Shown here piece after piece: positions 38,616 to 50,248 of a DNA stretch of 64,000 bases. Every line of letters starts with the position of its first letter. Position 1 is the first letter of the stretch. A program made the position numbers and the translations under genes. The notes under the pieces were generated by a model. That model saw only the letters and a program-made list of their open reading frames with translations. It did not search any database and was not told the origin of the DNA. The DNA is from Notospermus geniculatus (taxonomy: Eukaryota; Nemertea; Pilidiophora; Heteronemertea; Lineidae), in contig NMRB01000496.1 of assembly GCA_002633025.1 (NCBI GenBank), positions 114,865 through 178,864 on the forward strand. Direction: 5' to 3'.

Positions 38616-41324
38616 TCTCATGACACAGTGCACCGTGAAGAAATGCACTTTGATTTGAATATACTGCACCAGATCACATTGAGTCAAAATTGAGCCAAAA
38701 AAGACCCAGAGTACACTGTGCTTCTTCCATCTCCTTATTATGGCAGTATGCCGTATGGAGGGTACAAAAGTTAAAATGGTGACACGACAAAACATGGCCT
38801 AGGGTTCATTCAGAAGAAGAAAGAGTACAACTTAAAATGCTCATGCAGAAGTCACATGTCCTCATTGGGACCGAGAAATATGTGTACTTTAATGAGGACT
38901 CAAGAGTACATGTAAACACGACTTGATCAATTTCCTCTATTTTCTGAGATGCGTGTCAGGACCTTGTTACTATTTTTGTCCCTATCGATAGAGTACACGC
39001 ATCACAATTATTTGACAAGTACCGGTAAGGGATCTTCCATTGCGTCGATTGCTAACGTCAAGTTGGTGGTGGAGGGGGTATGACTCTGGCCCTCCCCCCC
39101 CCCCAATTTTTGATTTGCTTGATGTATGTACATGTACTGTTGTCAAGCAAGGCAGTCACCAAAATTATGAGTGGAACTTGCAAATAATCAACTGTTTTCC
39201 TGAAATGCAATCTTGTCAACATCAGAATCTATTTTGGCCTAGTTGGTCATTGAGCCAAAAATACACCACAGCCCCCCACCCCACCCCACCCCACCCTCGA
39301 GAAAATGTGCCATCTGATAAAAAATTACATTGAAATTCTTCAGTGAAAAATCCCGAGGCCTAAATCCGAGAAATTTTCAAAAATCTGTGAAATTTTCCAT
39401 CACGGCAGACGTGACCTCACTCAAAGATGAATTCTAATCCGTTTTAAACAGACTATAATACGTCATTTTATCCCTCTCAAATCGAGAGCAACCTGGCACT
39501 GAAAATCCATTGAAAGAGAACAACACTTGCTTGAAGTATGTCAGCTTGGTTTAGTTTTAGAGATAGATTTTTATGTGTTTTTAGGTGAATCAAATAAAGT
39601 CAAATGTGCTTCACCGAATTATGACAAAACACCAGGAGAGGGAACCCGTCACTTACACAAACATTAACTGTGTCAATTTTTTACTCGTATTCATGGAAAC
39701 GGGTGCAAAACAGAACAATTCGCTCAGTTAGGGGTGATGATCGTGCACTATAAAGGAGCGTATAGTGCACATGTACTCTTACATCGCATCAAAATACCGG
39801 CACTTTCCATTTGTCCAAGATCCACCATTATGTTTTGCTCTGCTGCCAATACTTATAGTGCTTTTTTTATCCAATTACGAAGTGTGTCACCTTGGTCTAA
39901 TTCGTTTATGAAAACACGGAAAAGTTGCACTCGTTATTCTGGGTTTTATCACCAACCACTTGTGTTGCTGTGACGAGCCTTTTGTTGCGTAAAACATGAA
40001 ATGCACTCAAGAGCACTTCAGTTTTTGCCAGGTTTTTTGCACTTATTTATACAGTCACCGTTGCACTGGACTGAACTTAATGCAGCTTTTTTTAAAAACA
40101 AATGGTTTCAGTCAGCGTTCAGTCTTCAAAACTCAAGTTTTGCGGCCAACAATAATAACGGGCCAGTCAGCCAAATTCAGTGTTCTCCATGGCATCAACC
40201 TTCAGATAATTCCTTCGATTCACCACCCCTTTAATAAATGATTTTTTCTATTCTTTAAGGGAGACTCCATCCATTGTGTAAAAGTTTGAATTTCTGAAAT
40301 GTCATTAATACATTCAAATTCTTTGATATCTGCAACATGTCTTTTTAAAATCAGCAAACTCATCATTTTAAGCATTTTTATTGCATTCGAAGGGACCACT
40401 GCACAGCACATGTGAGAGATGTCATATAAAAAGACTCATACGCGTTCAATGCATATTTATGAAGGTACAACCAATAGGCCTAGCAGTCACAGTATTAGCT
40501 CATTCACTACAAAAAAGGTCGTCAGCCTATTGACACTAGTGACATCAGAACTCATGGCAATAGTCTCCATGGATTGATAAAAATTCAAAAGTTTACAATG
40601 AGTGGAGTGTCCCTTTAAAGATAACCCTGACACCTCAAAGTACGAAAATAACAAGCTTTACAGTCTGACTCCCTCCAAGAAATTTCCAAGAAGGAAACCG
40701 GAATGGAACCATCCATTCCCGAGGTGAGTAGCACTTAATAGTTTTCTCCCACACGCCCGAGGCAGACGCCTGTCTGAAAAGCAGGAAGCTCCTACATACA
40801 CAATCATTGATATGGTAATTCCCTATTAATTACTGCAATATCCAAGTGCAGACGATTTCTTCTCGAACTGTGTCAGTCTAGTTCAATTCTGTCCATCTGG
40901 TACACAAAGGTGATAAACAAGTTTGATTGGGTTTCCGCTCTTTGTAGGGCACCCTGTGACCATTTTCTAAATACCTGATCCCCATGTGAAATGGGCCATT
41001 TGATGACATATTTTCCAAAATGAGATTGAGTGCGTGACGCCTGCTTAAGATATCGGATAAAAGGCATGTTTCCTGACGGGAGTCCAAAATTGGGGTCGTA
41101 TCTATTCGGTATATACATTATCTGGGCTGTGTTCGGTGAATTGCCCAGCCATGTAGAAACTGCCGAGTCAGCAAAACAGATTACGGTACCAACAAAAAAG
41201 ATCACATAAACCTGGCAATCTAGCAAGTTCTTTTGATAGTTAGTATATTATTGAATTGAAAGCCAAGAAGAGCCTATTACAGCATTATTAGGTTTATGGA
41301 CAATGTTGGCCAAATTGGTCGTAC

Positions 41325-41477
41325 AGCAGGAGGAAACCAGAGCACCCGAAGAAAAACTGCGCTCTCAAAGAGAGTCACCCTCTCTAACACATGGCAAGTG
41401 GGTGTGGCCAGGATCGAACCTGGCACCTCAGAGGTGAGGTGACAGGCGTTTCCACTTGCCCAATCTGACAGCCCCTT
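41325..41477 (-). repeat. tRNA-derived SINE, well preserved
   Basis: Minus-strand copy with box B GGTTCGATCCTGGCC, a body including AGAGAGGGTGACTCTCTTTG, and a 3' CTCTGGTTTCCTCCTGC. Confidence 0.65.
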
Positions 41478-42496
41478 GGTGGGGTCAGGCACAAGTCCCA
41501 TGCAAAATCTATGTGCCACTTTGTCAACACTTCTCTATTCAGCATTCCACAAAGAGTTTTGGTAGTTGTACCAAAAACTTAAAGGTAAGACCTTTGAATT
41601 TTTGGTAGGACTCGCATAACCCTTAATAACACTTTCCAATATCAGTTTGTTTGCACTGCACAACTGACTCTACAAAGTGCAGTAAGTTCAACTTGATATT
41701 GTGACACAAACTTGTTTCATTTGAATACATGAAGTGTCATTGCACTATGATGATGAACTCATCTCGAAACCAGAAAGCGGCCAACAAAAACAGGTCACGA
41801 GCCCATTGTCGAACTTTTTGACATCATCTTATAAACTTGTCTGAACTTTGTTACATTATTTATAAAGTAGTACTGTTGTATGATGTGCCACGGTCGTCTG
41901 ACTCATCATCGGAAGCGTCTACTCTTTCATCAAGGCATTGAGAAAATAAGGTCAAACTCCACCTAATGGCAAGAACAGGAACTACTAACATCAACACAGA
42001 AAGTCCTAAGAGGAAGTGTATCCGAACACGGAACAGGCAAATATACAACTCAACCTAAAGGAAAGGTATCACTTCAATTTGACTGGGATTATTTCACAAA
42101 ATATTAAATGTGACTAAGTCTGGCAAAACCCAGCCAAAGTCGCTGAACACCACAGGGTGAATAGGTTACATAGGGAGTATCATCACAATGAAAAGATGAC
42201 GGTCTGTTAAGTGGCAAATAAAGCCTTATCGATTGTGCAACAAAGATCAGGTATGATCAAGGCCTATGTCACTCCCTAGCGACTTTGGCTGGGTTTTCAC
42301 AGATGCAGTCACAAATGACTGTCACTGTGATAAAGGTTCTTACACTCATTCTGACATCACTTGTAAAGGCAATAGCAATTTTCGTTGAATTTCCAAATCT
42401 TAAAACCTACAGTAACTGGAACTTGCCACCCATCTTCACATGAAATTCACGTTAAATACATTTATTGACAAAATACAAAACATTTATTGTACTCAC

Positions 42497-45400
42497 CAAA
42501 GCTATTCCCAGAAGTAAGTATCAAGGTATGAGGTTTTCGGGTGAATTTGAGTTCCTTTGCGACGTGACATGCCGTCAGGGGACTATCGCCGGTAATCATG
42601 GCAACCTGCAAGAAGGGATTGAATTCTTCATCATAAAGAAATTCATCCAACTTGGAAAACTGACGTCAAGTTACGTGTTGACCCAATCACACACTTTGTT
42701 GTCAGCCCAAGTGGAGTGAGTGTAACTTCAACCATGACGTGACCTACACGTGACGCACTTTGTCGTCAGCTTCAGCCTCTTTTAGTGTTGGACTACTGGC
42801 CAAAAGTGATGTCACACCATGCCCCTTGCACAAGCTCCATCAAACTGCCACCTTTTTAAAACTTACATGGTGAGATGCATGTTGTATTTCCTTGATGACA
42901 GCCTTGCTGTCAAACTTCAGCGGACAGGAGATGATGACGAACCCCACGAACTTCAGATCACGTTCAACTTGGTCTCTTGTCATTTCTCGCACCTAAATAA
43001 TAAACAGATATCCAACACAAGAGCACAAAGAACGACACACAAAATGATATGGTACGTAAAGACGTCTCCGAATTTCGCAAATTTTCGACCCCAACCGATG
43101 TCTTCCTCAGGCACTTTCTAGTAGATTGTTGTTCAGGCATTTTCTAGTAGAGTTTTTTTAGAGATCTTTCTGGTGGAGATTTTTTAAATGTTTTTATTAT
43201 TTAAAACAATAAACAAGGACATTTAAAACATTCCTGTCAAGTGTCTGCCAATTCTCAGCTAGCTATCAAGAATTTTGATCACATTTTATAGAGTTTTATT
43301 TTGGAGACAACCCACCTGCTGGTGTGACAGAGATCCTAACTTCCTGAAGCCAAGGGCAAGAACCCTCGCTCCTCTCCTCGCCATTTCTAAGTGGACTTCA
43401 TCATAACTCTCCGGGATGTCTGAGAACTGAAATGGAAACCAAGGATTTTTTTTCAAAATATTGAGTTGCGTGTGCCCACAGTGCCCAGAGGAAATCTGCA
43501 CTGTCAAAGAGAGTTGATGCAGATCCAAGATACAGAATAGCACAAAATTGACACACAAAATGATAATAAGCAAGAAGTCAATCTCCAGAATTCACAAATT
43601 TTCGACCCCAACCGGGGTCTTTTTCAAGTGGAACTTCACCATCTGAAACTCTAGAAAAGACTGAGCTGAAACCCGTTCTGAAACTAGTTCTACATTCTGG
43701 TTTCAGCTCAGTCTTTTCTAGAGTTTCAGATTGTGAAGTTCCACTTGAAAAAGACCCCGGTTGGGGTCGAAAATTCGTGAATTCTGGAGATTGACTTCTT
43801 GCTTATTGTCAAAGAGAGTTGCCCTCTCTATCACATGAAGTTAGGGTTGACTGGGGATTGAACCTGGAACCTCAATGGGGACAGGTGTTGCTCTTTCCAC
43901 TATGCCACTCTGACAGAGCACCTCACAGAGTGGTCACATTGTAAATTTGACAAACAATCTAAACTGGAGAAAATATTCCTGCAAGGATGTGAAAACCGAG
44001 AATTCTGCATAGCAACCTTCCCACCTGCATACAATATTTTGCCCTTTTTCTAGGATATGTGTGGGAGAGTTAAGTTTTAGGGAGTATTTACCATAGATTT
44101 CAGAGTCTCAGGTGCACCTTTAACCGTGGCAATATAGTCCGTGTCCAGTGAACCAGGTGATGTATAACCAGCAATTACTGACATTCTCTTCAGAGCACTG
44201 GCAAAGTGAAACCTCTGGAAAATCTTCAATGGATGTGTCTTGCCTTTCTTTGGTACTACAGCTTCACCTGGAGTTAGAAATGGTAGAATACCGTAATCAG
44301 GAGAAGGTGAACTGGGCCCATATTCATAAAACCCTGCTAGGCTTAGTTAGTTACTAAATCACCCAGTTTGTACAGGCCAATGTACACCACTAGCAACCAA
44401 CTAATAAGCTAGCAAGGTTTCATGAATATGGGCCCTGGACTTCAGACTTCAAAATTGAAGTTATGCTGATTTCTTTTTGGGGGGGCTTTTGTTCAAGGGG
44501 GAGCACTAGATCCATCACTCTCCACCACACTTCCCTTCCTCAAGAGTAGACAGGCCTGCGAATGCCTCAGGACAACAACTTTGCCATCTATTGGGTTTAG
44601 TATGAACTAGTCAGCAACACAGCTGGCCAAACTCTTTTGGAGGTGCACGGTCTAAGATATTTACAGAGGGAAAAAATCGTCTTGGCATGAATGCCAAAGG
44701 AATTTAACAAAGCAGCAGGCCCCTAGTGATAAAACTGCAAAGACAGTAAAATTATCTCAGACAACTTTGTTCGCAACTCAACTATGACCTGAACTTATGG
44801 CCTCTCTTGTGGAAGATTCCTGTACCTTTAGTGAGAGTCCAGTCCACAGCACTCAGTGTTGCCTTCTCCAGTGGGTCTCCGACTAGATCATCATCCAGTT
44901 GCACCAGTGCATGGCAACTAGCTAACACCTGTATGGTTTCCAATGGAACCTCAGAGGCTGGCCGAATTTTCTTGTCTCCACTAAAAACGATATTGTTGGA
45001 TAGATAAAGAGATACGGTGTATTTTTTCTGATGATTTCGTTGAGAGTTAATGTGGTCAAGTCGCTAAGCCATCATATAGGAGATATCTGTTTGAAATCCA
45101 CGTCATGCCGGGACAAGTTGAGAATTTAGAGGAGCATGTTACATGATAAATTGTACTAGTAACAAAATGTGACCCGATATAGGAAAAGAAGGTGCATGCG
45201 GCAACCAAGGAAATGGTTAACGGCCTTACAACACAATAGCTGAAGTGTACGTCTCTACAGGTTGACAATAGTAGTGAACAGCAGTGATAATAGTTGAGTA
45301 AACTGATGACCAATAGGGAGTTTGAGATCAGCAACTTATCACGGATCCTTATACATATACGGATCGAAATGTACACAAAATTTGTCCTCGTTGTACCCGG

Positions 45401-48400
45401 TACAGAAATCTATCCGTATACGTATAAGGATCAGTGATAAGTCGCTGATCTCAAACTCCCTATTGATGATCACCTGTCACCCCTGTGACTAGCGCCTGCT
45501 TTTACTGGAGCAGGACACAAATCTCTATTCACTGTTTTTGATGCATGCAAAATTACAATGGAACTTACTTGATACCAGTAACCCCTTCAACAACCAGGTT
45601 ATCGCTGGTCAGAGTACCAGTCTTGTCAAAACAACACACGTCTATCTTCCCAGCAAAAGGAATACGGAATGGTTCAGTGCAGAATATATCTGAAAACGAC
45701 AGACAAAGAAATAGACAACAGGCCTTTAGATTCCCCCAAAACGACACCGTTATAAGGTGTCGCCCAAATTCCTGCTAATGAATGTCCCCAAAATTGATGT
45801 CCCCAAATGTCCCCAAATTCAGCCCCTCCAAAAGACAAAAACTCCATGAAGACAAAAAGCTTTGTCATTAAAGTTTTCCCCAAGAGTTAATAGCTCTCCT
45901 AGCATTTCTGAGGAGTGTAATAAATAGCTCTTCTGCAGTTTTCAGACATGGAGGATAGGGTTTTCTTTATTTCTATGACTCTCGTAACTACAAAACCCAG
46001 TCTCCTTCGTGACTGATGGCTACGAGATGGAGATGAATACGCGACGAAAAATGTCCCCAAAATAAGGTAAAAAAATAGAGGGTGTCTGGACTTCAGGGGA
46101 ATCTAAAGGCCTGGACAACCATCGACTTTCCTCTGATGCAGTGTACAGAGCACAAAGGTAGTCAACATGTATATTTTACAAAATACCGAGGGTTGGTTTT
46201 ACTTACGTAATTTGGTTAAGGCAAGAAGTGAGGTATTCACTGCTAGAGATAACTCTATTGGTAATTCAGGTGGGACGACTGAGGTTAGGATCAGGGTACA
46301 CTCCAAGAACAGCTTATAGCGATTCCTGCTCTCGTCTTCTGTACCTGAAATGTACAAGATGTGAGTCAAATAGCAGGCATAATTTGATCGAAAGAAGATG
46401 AAAATTTGGTGCCTTCTCTCTTAAGAATATCTCCACCCTTTCCCCACTGTTTTTGGTGCAGAATTCATCTTGAAGAACCATCGAGATGACCAATTCATAT
46501 GAGAGACTCGATAAGCCTTTCAAACCAACCCACACGACCTCAAATACCCTTAACAAAAATTTGAACGCTGCAGTGCAAGTGCATGTACATCGCAAGATGT
46601 AAGTGCACTGAACATCCAGAAACGAAGTGTACACCCTGCAATGAAGTGTACACCCTACAATGAAGTGTACACCCTACAATGAAGTGTACACCCTACAATG
46701 AAGTGTACACCCTACAATGAAGTGTACACCCTGCAATGAAGTGTACACCCTACAATGAAGTGTACACCCTACAATGAAGTGTACACCCTGCAATGAAGTG
46801 TACACCCTGCAATGAAGTGTACACCCTACAATGAAGTGTACACCCTACAAGGCAGTGTACATGTTTTAGTTGTAGCAAATCAAGCGATCCTCTTTACAGT
46901 CAACAAATCTCACCTTTGACCCAGACATAAACAGCGGCAGTGATGGCAAAGATCAACAAAAACAAAATGAACATGAATGATTCGAGATTATTGGCAGTCA
47001 CACGCTTGACACCGTATAGAATTGTCCTCAAGAGCTTTCCTTGGGCAGTGTTGAAGCTTGTCCTGAGCACATAGGCTATGCAACCATTATCATGAGCTGA
47101 AAAACACAATGGGATGTATGATGACAACTGTTAAAGAATATCTTCAAGGTCTCTCTAAATTGAGACATTGACACACTGTGCTGTTTAACAATCGGTGCCG
47201 TCAGTCAGTTGACCAATAGGTGTCACTACGGCCCAGTTCAATGCCTAGCGGACCCATTCATGCTTGATAAAGCACCAATCAAGAGAATTTTCTTTTGTAT
47301 TGGTCCGCTAGAACTTTGCTGCCATCTTTTGACAATAAGCGTGACTGACTGCTCCTATTAGCTGAATGTGGTAGAATTCTTCGCATCCCTGAATTATCAA
47401 TCATTGAAAACGACTTAAGATTCAAGTTTCAAGCTCTATATTTGTTATTAGTCAACTGCTGATACTGTACTCAGGCCAGAATTATACGGCATGGCCTGAA
47501 CGCCAACCGCAGAGGACTTCATTCATGGCCAAGTAGTTGGCATGTATGATGCTGGCCTCTGAGCTGGAAGTTATGTAACACTGAACGTGGTCACAATTTG
47601 AAAGGTGCATTGCAATTCACATACATTTCAGCCCTGGTCCAGTTTTGCTCGGTGGTGAATGCTGAACCACTTTGGTTCCAGAGAATAGGACATGGAGTTT
47701 GGAATCAGACTCGAGATCCAGGATGCGGTCGTGATCAAGACCTTCCACTGGTTCCTGAAGCATAAAACAATGTTATCGTAATTAGTACTTTTTTAATTAC
47801 TTTTTTTATTTACAAAGTTGGTTTATTCACATGACTGCTGCTTGAAATCTCACCTTCATGACAGGAACAGACTCTCCAGTCAACATAGATTCGTCAACAA
47901 TACATGGTCCGCGCAGAAGCAACAAGTCACACGGGACTAGCCGATCGTCTTGGGAACGCCCAATTGAGACAATATCACCAGGAACAAGTTGGTCACTCAT
48001 CACGGGTCGCCACTTTCTGTTTCGGTAAGTCTGGATTGGAAGGAAAAGCATTTTTCAGTTTTTATCAGTATATTTCAGTGGCAATTCGGCCTTGATAGCC
48101 TCGTGCTAGTAGTGGTTGACCATGTCCACTGAGCAAGCGGCAGGTCCCGGGTTCGAATCCAGCCCGGGTCATATGGGATAAATCATCCCTGGCTCTTCAC
48201 GTCCATCGCATGGGAAGGCAAGCTGTGGTGCCCTGTACCTCTGCCTTTGCAAGGGCAAGTAAAAGACCCCATGCAAGTGACGAACATGAGTAACTTGAGA
48301 TGGCCTTTCTTGTCCGTATTTACCAGGGGCAATAATGCTATGGCCTTCACCCTCACGGAAAAATCAAATACAATACAAATTTTACCTGAATGAGATAAGG

Positions 48401-50244
48401 TTTGGTCCCCATCTTCCTAATCTCGGCCATATTTCTCATCTGTTGTTGAACAAGCGTCGCCTCAAATGCAATGAGCATGATCAGCGTGAAGACGCTGTAG
48501 TACCAGTACTCATCAAGGCACCACAAGCCCACGCAAAACACTTGGAAAACGAAGAATGGGGCAGTCGCTCGCTCTTTGAATAGTTCACCAAAATGTGGGA
48601 TATCCATCACCATACTGCAAACAAAGAAGAAATTCAGAACATTCCTTGGAGGCCAGTTGGCCATTCTCATTTTACTAATCTGGCCACCCAGGCAAACTGG
48701 AATCCCAACATTTGACATTGGGGTTAGGGGTGATAGTAAAGTCGTCACCAAATTTTGCAAATTTTCGACCCCAACCAGGGTCTCCCTCAGGCACTTTCTA
48801 CACGTAGTAGAGATCCCAGAAGTGAATGGGCTGGATCCTAAAGGGATAGAAGTTATAATAAAGAAACCCTAAAAAAAACAGGAAGGTGTGACAAATTTAG
48901 GTTGAATAAAAGAGTTGAATAGAAACAAGGTCCCATTGTTAGGAGCTGATTACAAAGAGAAGACCTGTATTCTAAGGTGAGAAGACCCTCACGTCAGGGG
49001 TGAGGGACTGACTGACAGACCCACACTATCAACTTACACATTATTGCCATATTTCCTTTCGGCAGCTGCAACCTCAGCATCTTCTTGATATCCCTTCCAT
49101 TCATTATACTCCTTCATGGACAACTCGACAGGAAACTTGACCGGTTCAAACTGTTTCTTCTCCTCCGCATCATAGACATATTTGGTCTTCTGGAACATGA
49201 ACCAGGGTCTCTCCTTTTTGGTGTCCTCATCCTGAAGAAGAAGTTGGGGAAAATAAAAGCTTCCGACATTACAAACACGAACAATCGAAAATTTATCAAG
49301 TCCATTTGCATAGAAACACTAAAATGCCACCTGGAGCATAAATAATCTAAGCAGAAATCTGAAAAACAAATAATTTGATTTGAAATATACATTTAGTTTC
49401 TTACCATATCATGATAAAGCTTGACCAATTCTGTATAGCCATTATTAGGTGTTGGCACAACTTTCACCCACGATGCAAAATGTGGGTTCTTCACCTGAAA
49501 TAGAAAGTGAAATTATGTTGGGCAGTTTTCATTTCATTGTTGCATGGTGTTGCAAAGTGACGAAGAAGCGCCACAACACACAAGCCCACATACAATCAAC
49601 CATCGCATAGGCCTAGGCCTATGTATGGCACAATATTATCGTATGGCATCAACAGATGCCGCAACAACATCATGAAAAAGGCAATTGACATCAACATCAT
49701 GCCAAGAGCACCAGGCCTAGGCCTAGGCCCTACCTTTTAGTACCTAGGCCTATCATTGAATAAAAAAGGACAAAGTCAAATCATGAAATCAACATGATCA
49801 AAGTCAGAAATAAATAAACTAAGGTACCGGTATGTATTGTAGGCCTAATCCGTATTCATTGTGATTGTTAATTTCAGGCACCATTAACTGGCAGTGCAGG
49901 CTACGTCTACATCAGACAGCATCATGAACATGAAGTGCCTAGGCCTAGGCCTACGGGTGTGTAGCAGAAACGATGCATACCGTGGAACACGAGAGCGCAG
50001 TGCGCACCGCCACGAACCAGTGGCAGAACAGCCCGCACAAGATTTGCAGCAGACTGATGATCGCCAGGGCGATTAAACCAGCTTCGAAGTAGTTGGAAAC
50101 GCCATAAGTTACTGTCCACATGTAAAACCATATTGAATACAATATCACAAATGGTCCAAAGTATCCGTGAAGCACCAGAGGCCTGAAATTATGGTAAGAA
50201 ATGCGACGAATTTCGTTGCTTTGCGAAATGCCGGTGGCCGCCAT
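42497..50244 (-). CDS. ATP13A1: ATP13A1 (P5A-ATPase), exons 1-14
   Basis: Encodes the N-terminal 734 residues of the endoplasmic-reticulum P5A P-type ATPase, known in other eukaryotes as a transmembrane-helix dislocase. Exons on the minus strand, in order: 49981-50244, 49405-49494, 49038-49231, 48386-48614, 47854-48030, 47625-47754, 46914-47096, 46207-46344, 45569-45689, 44826-44980, 44092-44267, 43316-43426, 42867-42992, 42497-42605. All have GT/AG borders and compatible phases. Visible motifs: actuator TGES (about residues 310-313), P5A signature PPELP in the M4 helix (447-451), phosphorylation site DKTGT (490-494), nucleotide-binding KGAPE (610-614) and TGDSP (703-707). The start chosen is the ATG at 50242-50244 (MAATGISQ), in a TISU-type context. 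An in-frame ATG four codons upstream is not conserved in the second copy of this exon. The last exon ends in phase 1 and joins exon 15 about 27 kb away. Spliced with 3' copy A the protein is 1171 aa, close to the usual family length of about 1200. Confidence 0.96.
43037..43140. repeat. Diverged relative of the CCCCAACCGG element
   Basis: Contains the words ACACAAAATGATA and TTTTCGACCCCAACCG as in the palindromic elements, then a different end (CAGGCACTTTCTAGTAG). A similar piece lies at 48736-48805. Probably an older subfamily. Confidence 0.45.
43470..43920 (-). repeat. tRNA-derived SINE split by the palindromic element
   Basis: The SINE body is interrupted after 43516 by the 290-bp palindromic insertion and resumes at 43807 with its box-B-like GGTTCAATCCCCAG. 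Confidence 0.65.
43517..43806 (-). mobile_element. Palindromic element inserted in a SINE (ATP13A1 intron 11)
   Basis: 290-bp insertion flanked by 15-bp direct repeats TGTCAAAGAGAGTTG (43502-43516 and 43807-43821). The arms match those of the 5368 element, but the centre has a short non-palindromic loop flanked by an extra inverted stretch (GACTGAGCTGAAACC and its complement). The single-copy tail is on the left, so the element is in the opposite orientation. Confidence 0.85.
44314..44435. mobile_element. 122-bp MITE with GGGCCCATATTCAT ends (ATP13A1 intron 10)
   Basis: Terminal inverted repeats GGGCCCATATTCATAAAACC and complement, with one mismatch, in the intron between exons 10 and 11. 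Confidence 0.7.
45311..45465. mobile_element. 155-bp palindromic MITE (ATP13A1 intron 9)
   Basis: Long inverted arms beginning CAATAGGGAGTTTGAGATCA and including CTTATACATATACGGAT, separated by a loop of about 45 bp. Confidence 0.7.
46622..46857. repeat. 19-bp minisatellite (ATP13A1 intron 7)
   Basis: Twelve tandem copies of AATGAAGTGTACACCCTAC plus a partial thirteenth. Units end in CTAC or CTGC; the CTGC variants are units 1, 6, 9 and 10. Each unit contains the self-complementary octamer GTGTACAC. Confidence 0.92.
48085..48345 (+). repeat. tRNA-derived SINE, different family (ATP13A1 intron 4)
   Basis: About 260 bp beginning with a tRNA-like head: box-A-like TAGTAGTGGTTGACC and a perfect box B GGTTCGAATCC within CCCGGGTTCGAATCCAGCCC. 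The body runs to the GGGGCAATAAT segment. It does not fold as an intact tRNA, so it is not called as a tRNA gene. Confidence 0.6.
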
Positions 50245-50248
50245 GTTG
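50237..50248 (-). promoter_or_regulatory. TISU/YY1-type start element of ATP13A1
   Basis: The minus-strand sequence CAACATGGCGGC around the ATP13A1 start matches the TISU consensus SAASATGGCGGC at every position. TISU elements are known to combine a YY1 site with translation initiation on mRNAs with very short 5' UTRs. The element is identical at 57040-57051 in the second copy. Confidence 0.75.

Larger units (their letters stand above)
34500..42496. other. Right part of the 27-kb ATP13A1 intron 14
   Basis: No exon recognised. Contains SINE copies (38226, 41325), the CCCGGG cluster (36205), a C-rich tract (39271-39296) and otherwise AT-rich unique DNA. Open frames of 142 codons (37754-38182, minus) and 117 codons (40873-41226, minus) show no family resemblance I can name. 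Confidence 0.55.

Noticed and set aside
40873-41226. 117-codon minus-strand open frame with a hydrophobic N-terminus
   Set aside because: Reads somewhat like a protein, but no family, motif or partner exon could be recognised and it lies in a large intron. Left uncalled.
46622-46857. CRISPR-like array
   Set aside because: Units are contiguous 19-bp tandem repeats with no spacers, in an animal intron; a minisatellite.
48120-48175. tRNA gene suggested by GGTTCGAATCC
   Set aside because: Box B is good but the acceptor and anticodon arms do not pair, and sequence continues as a SINE body.
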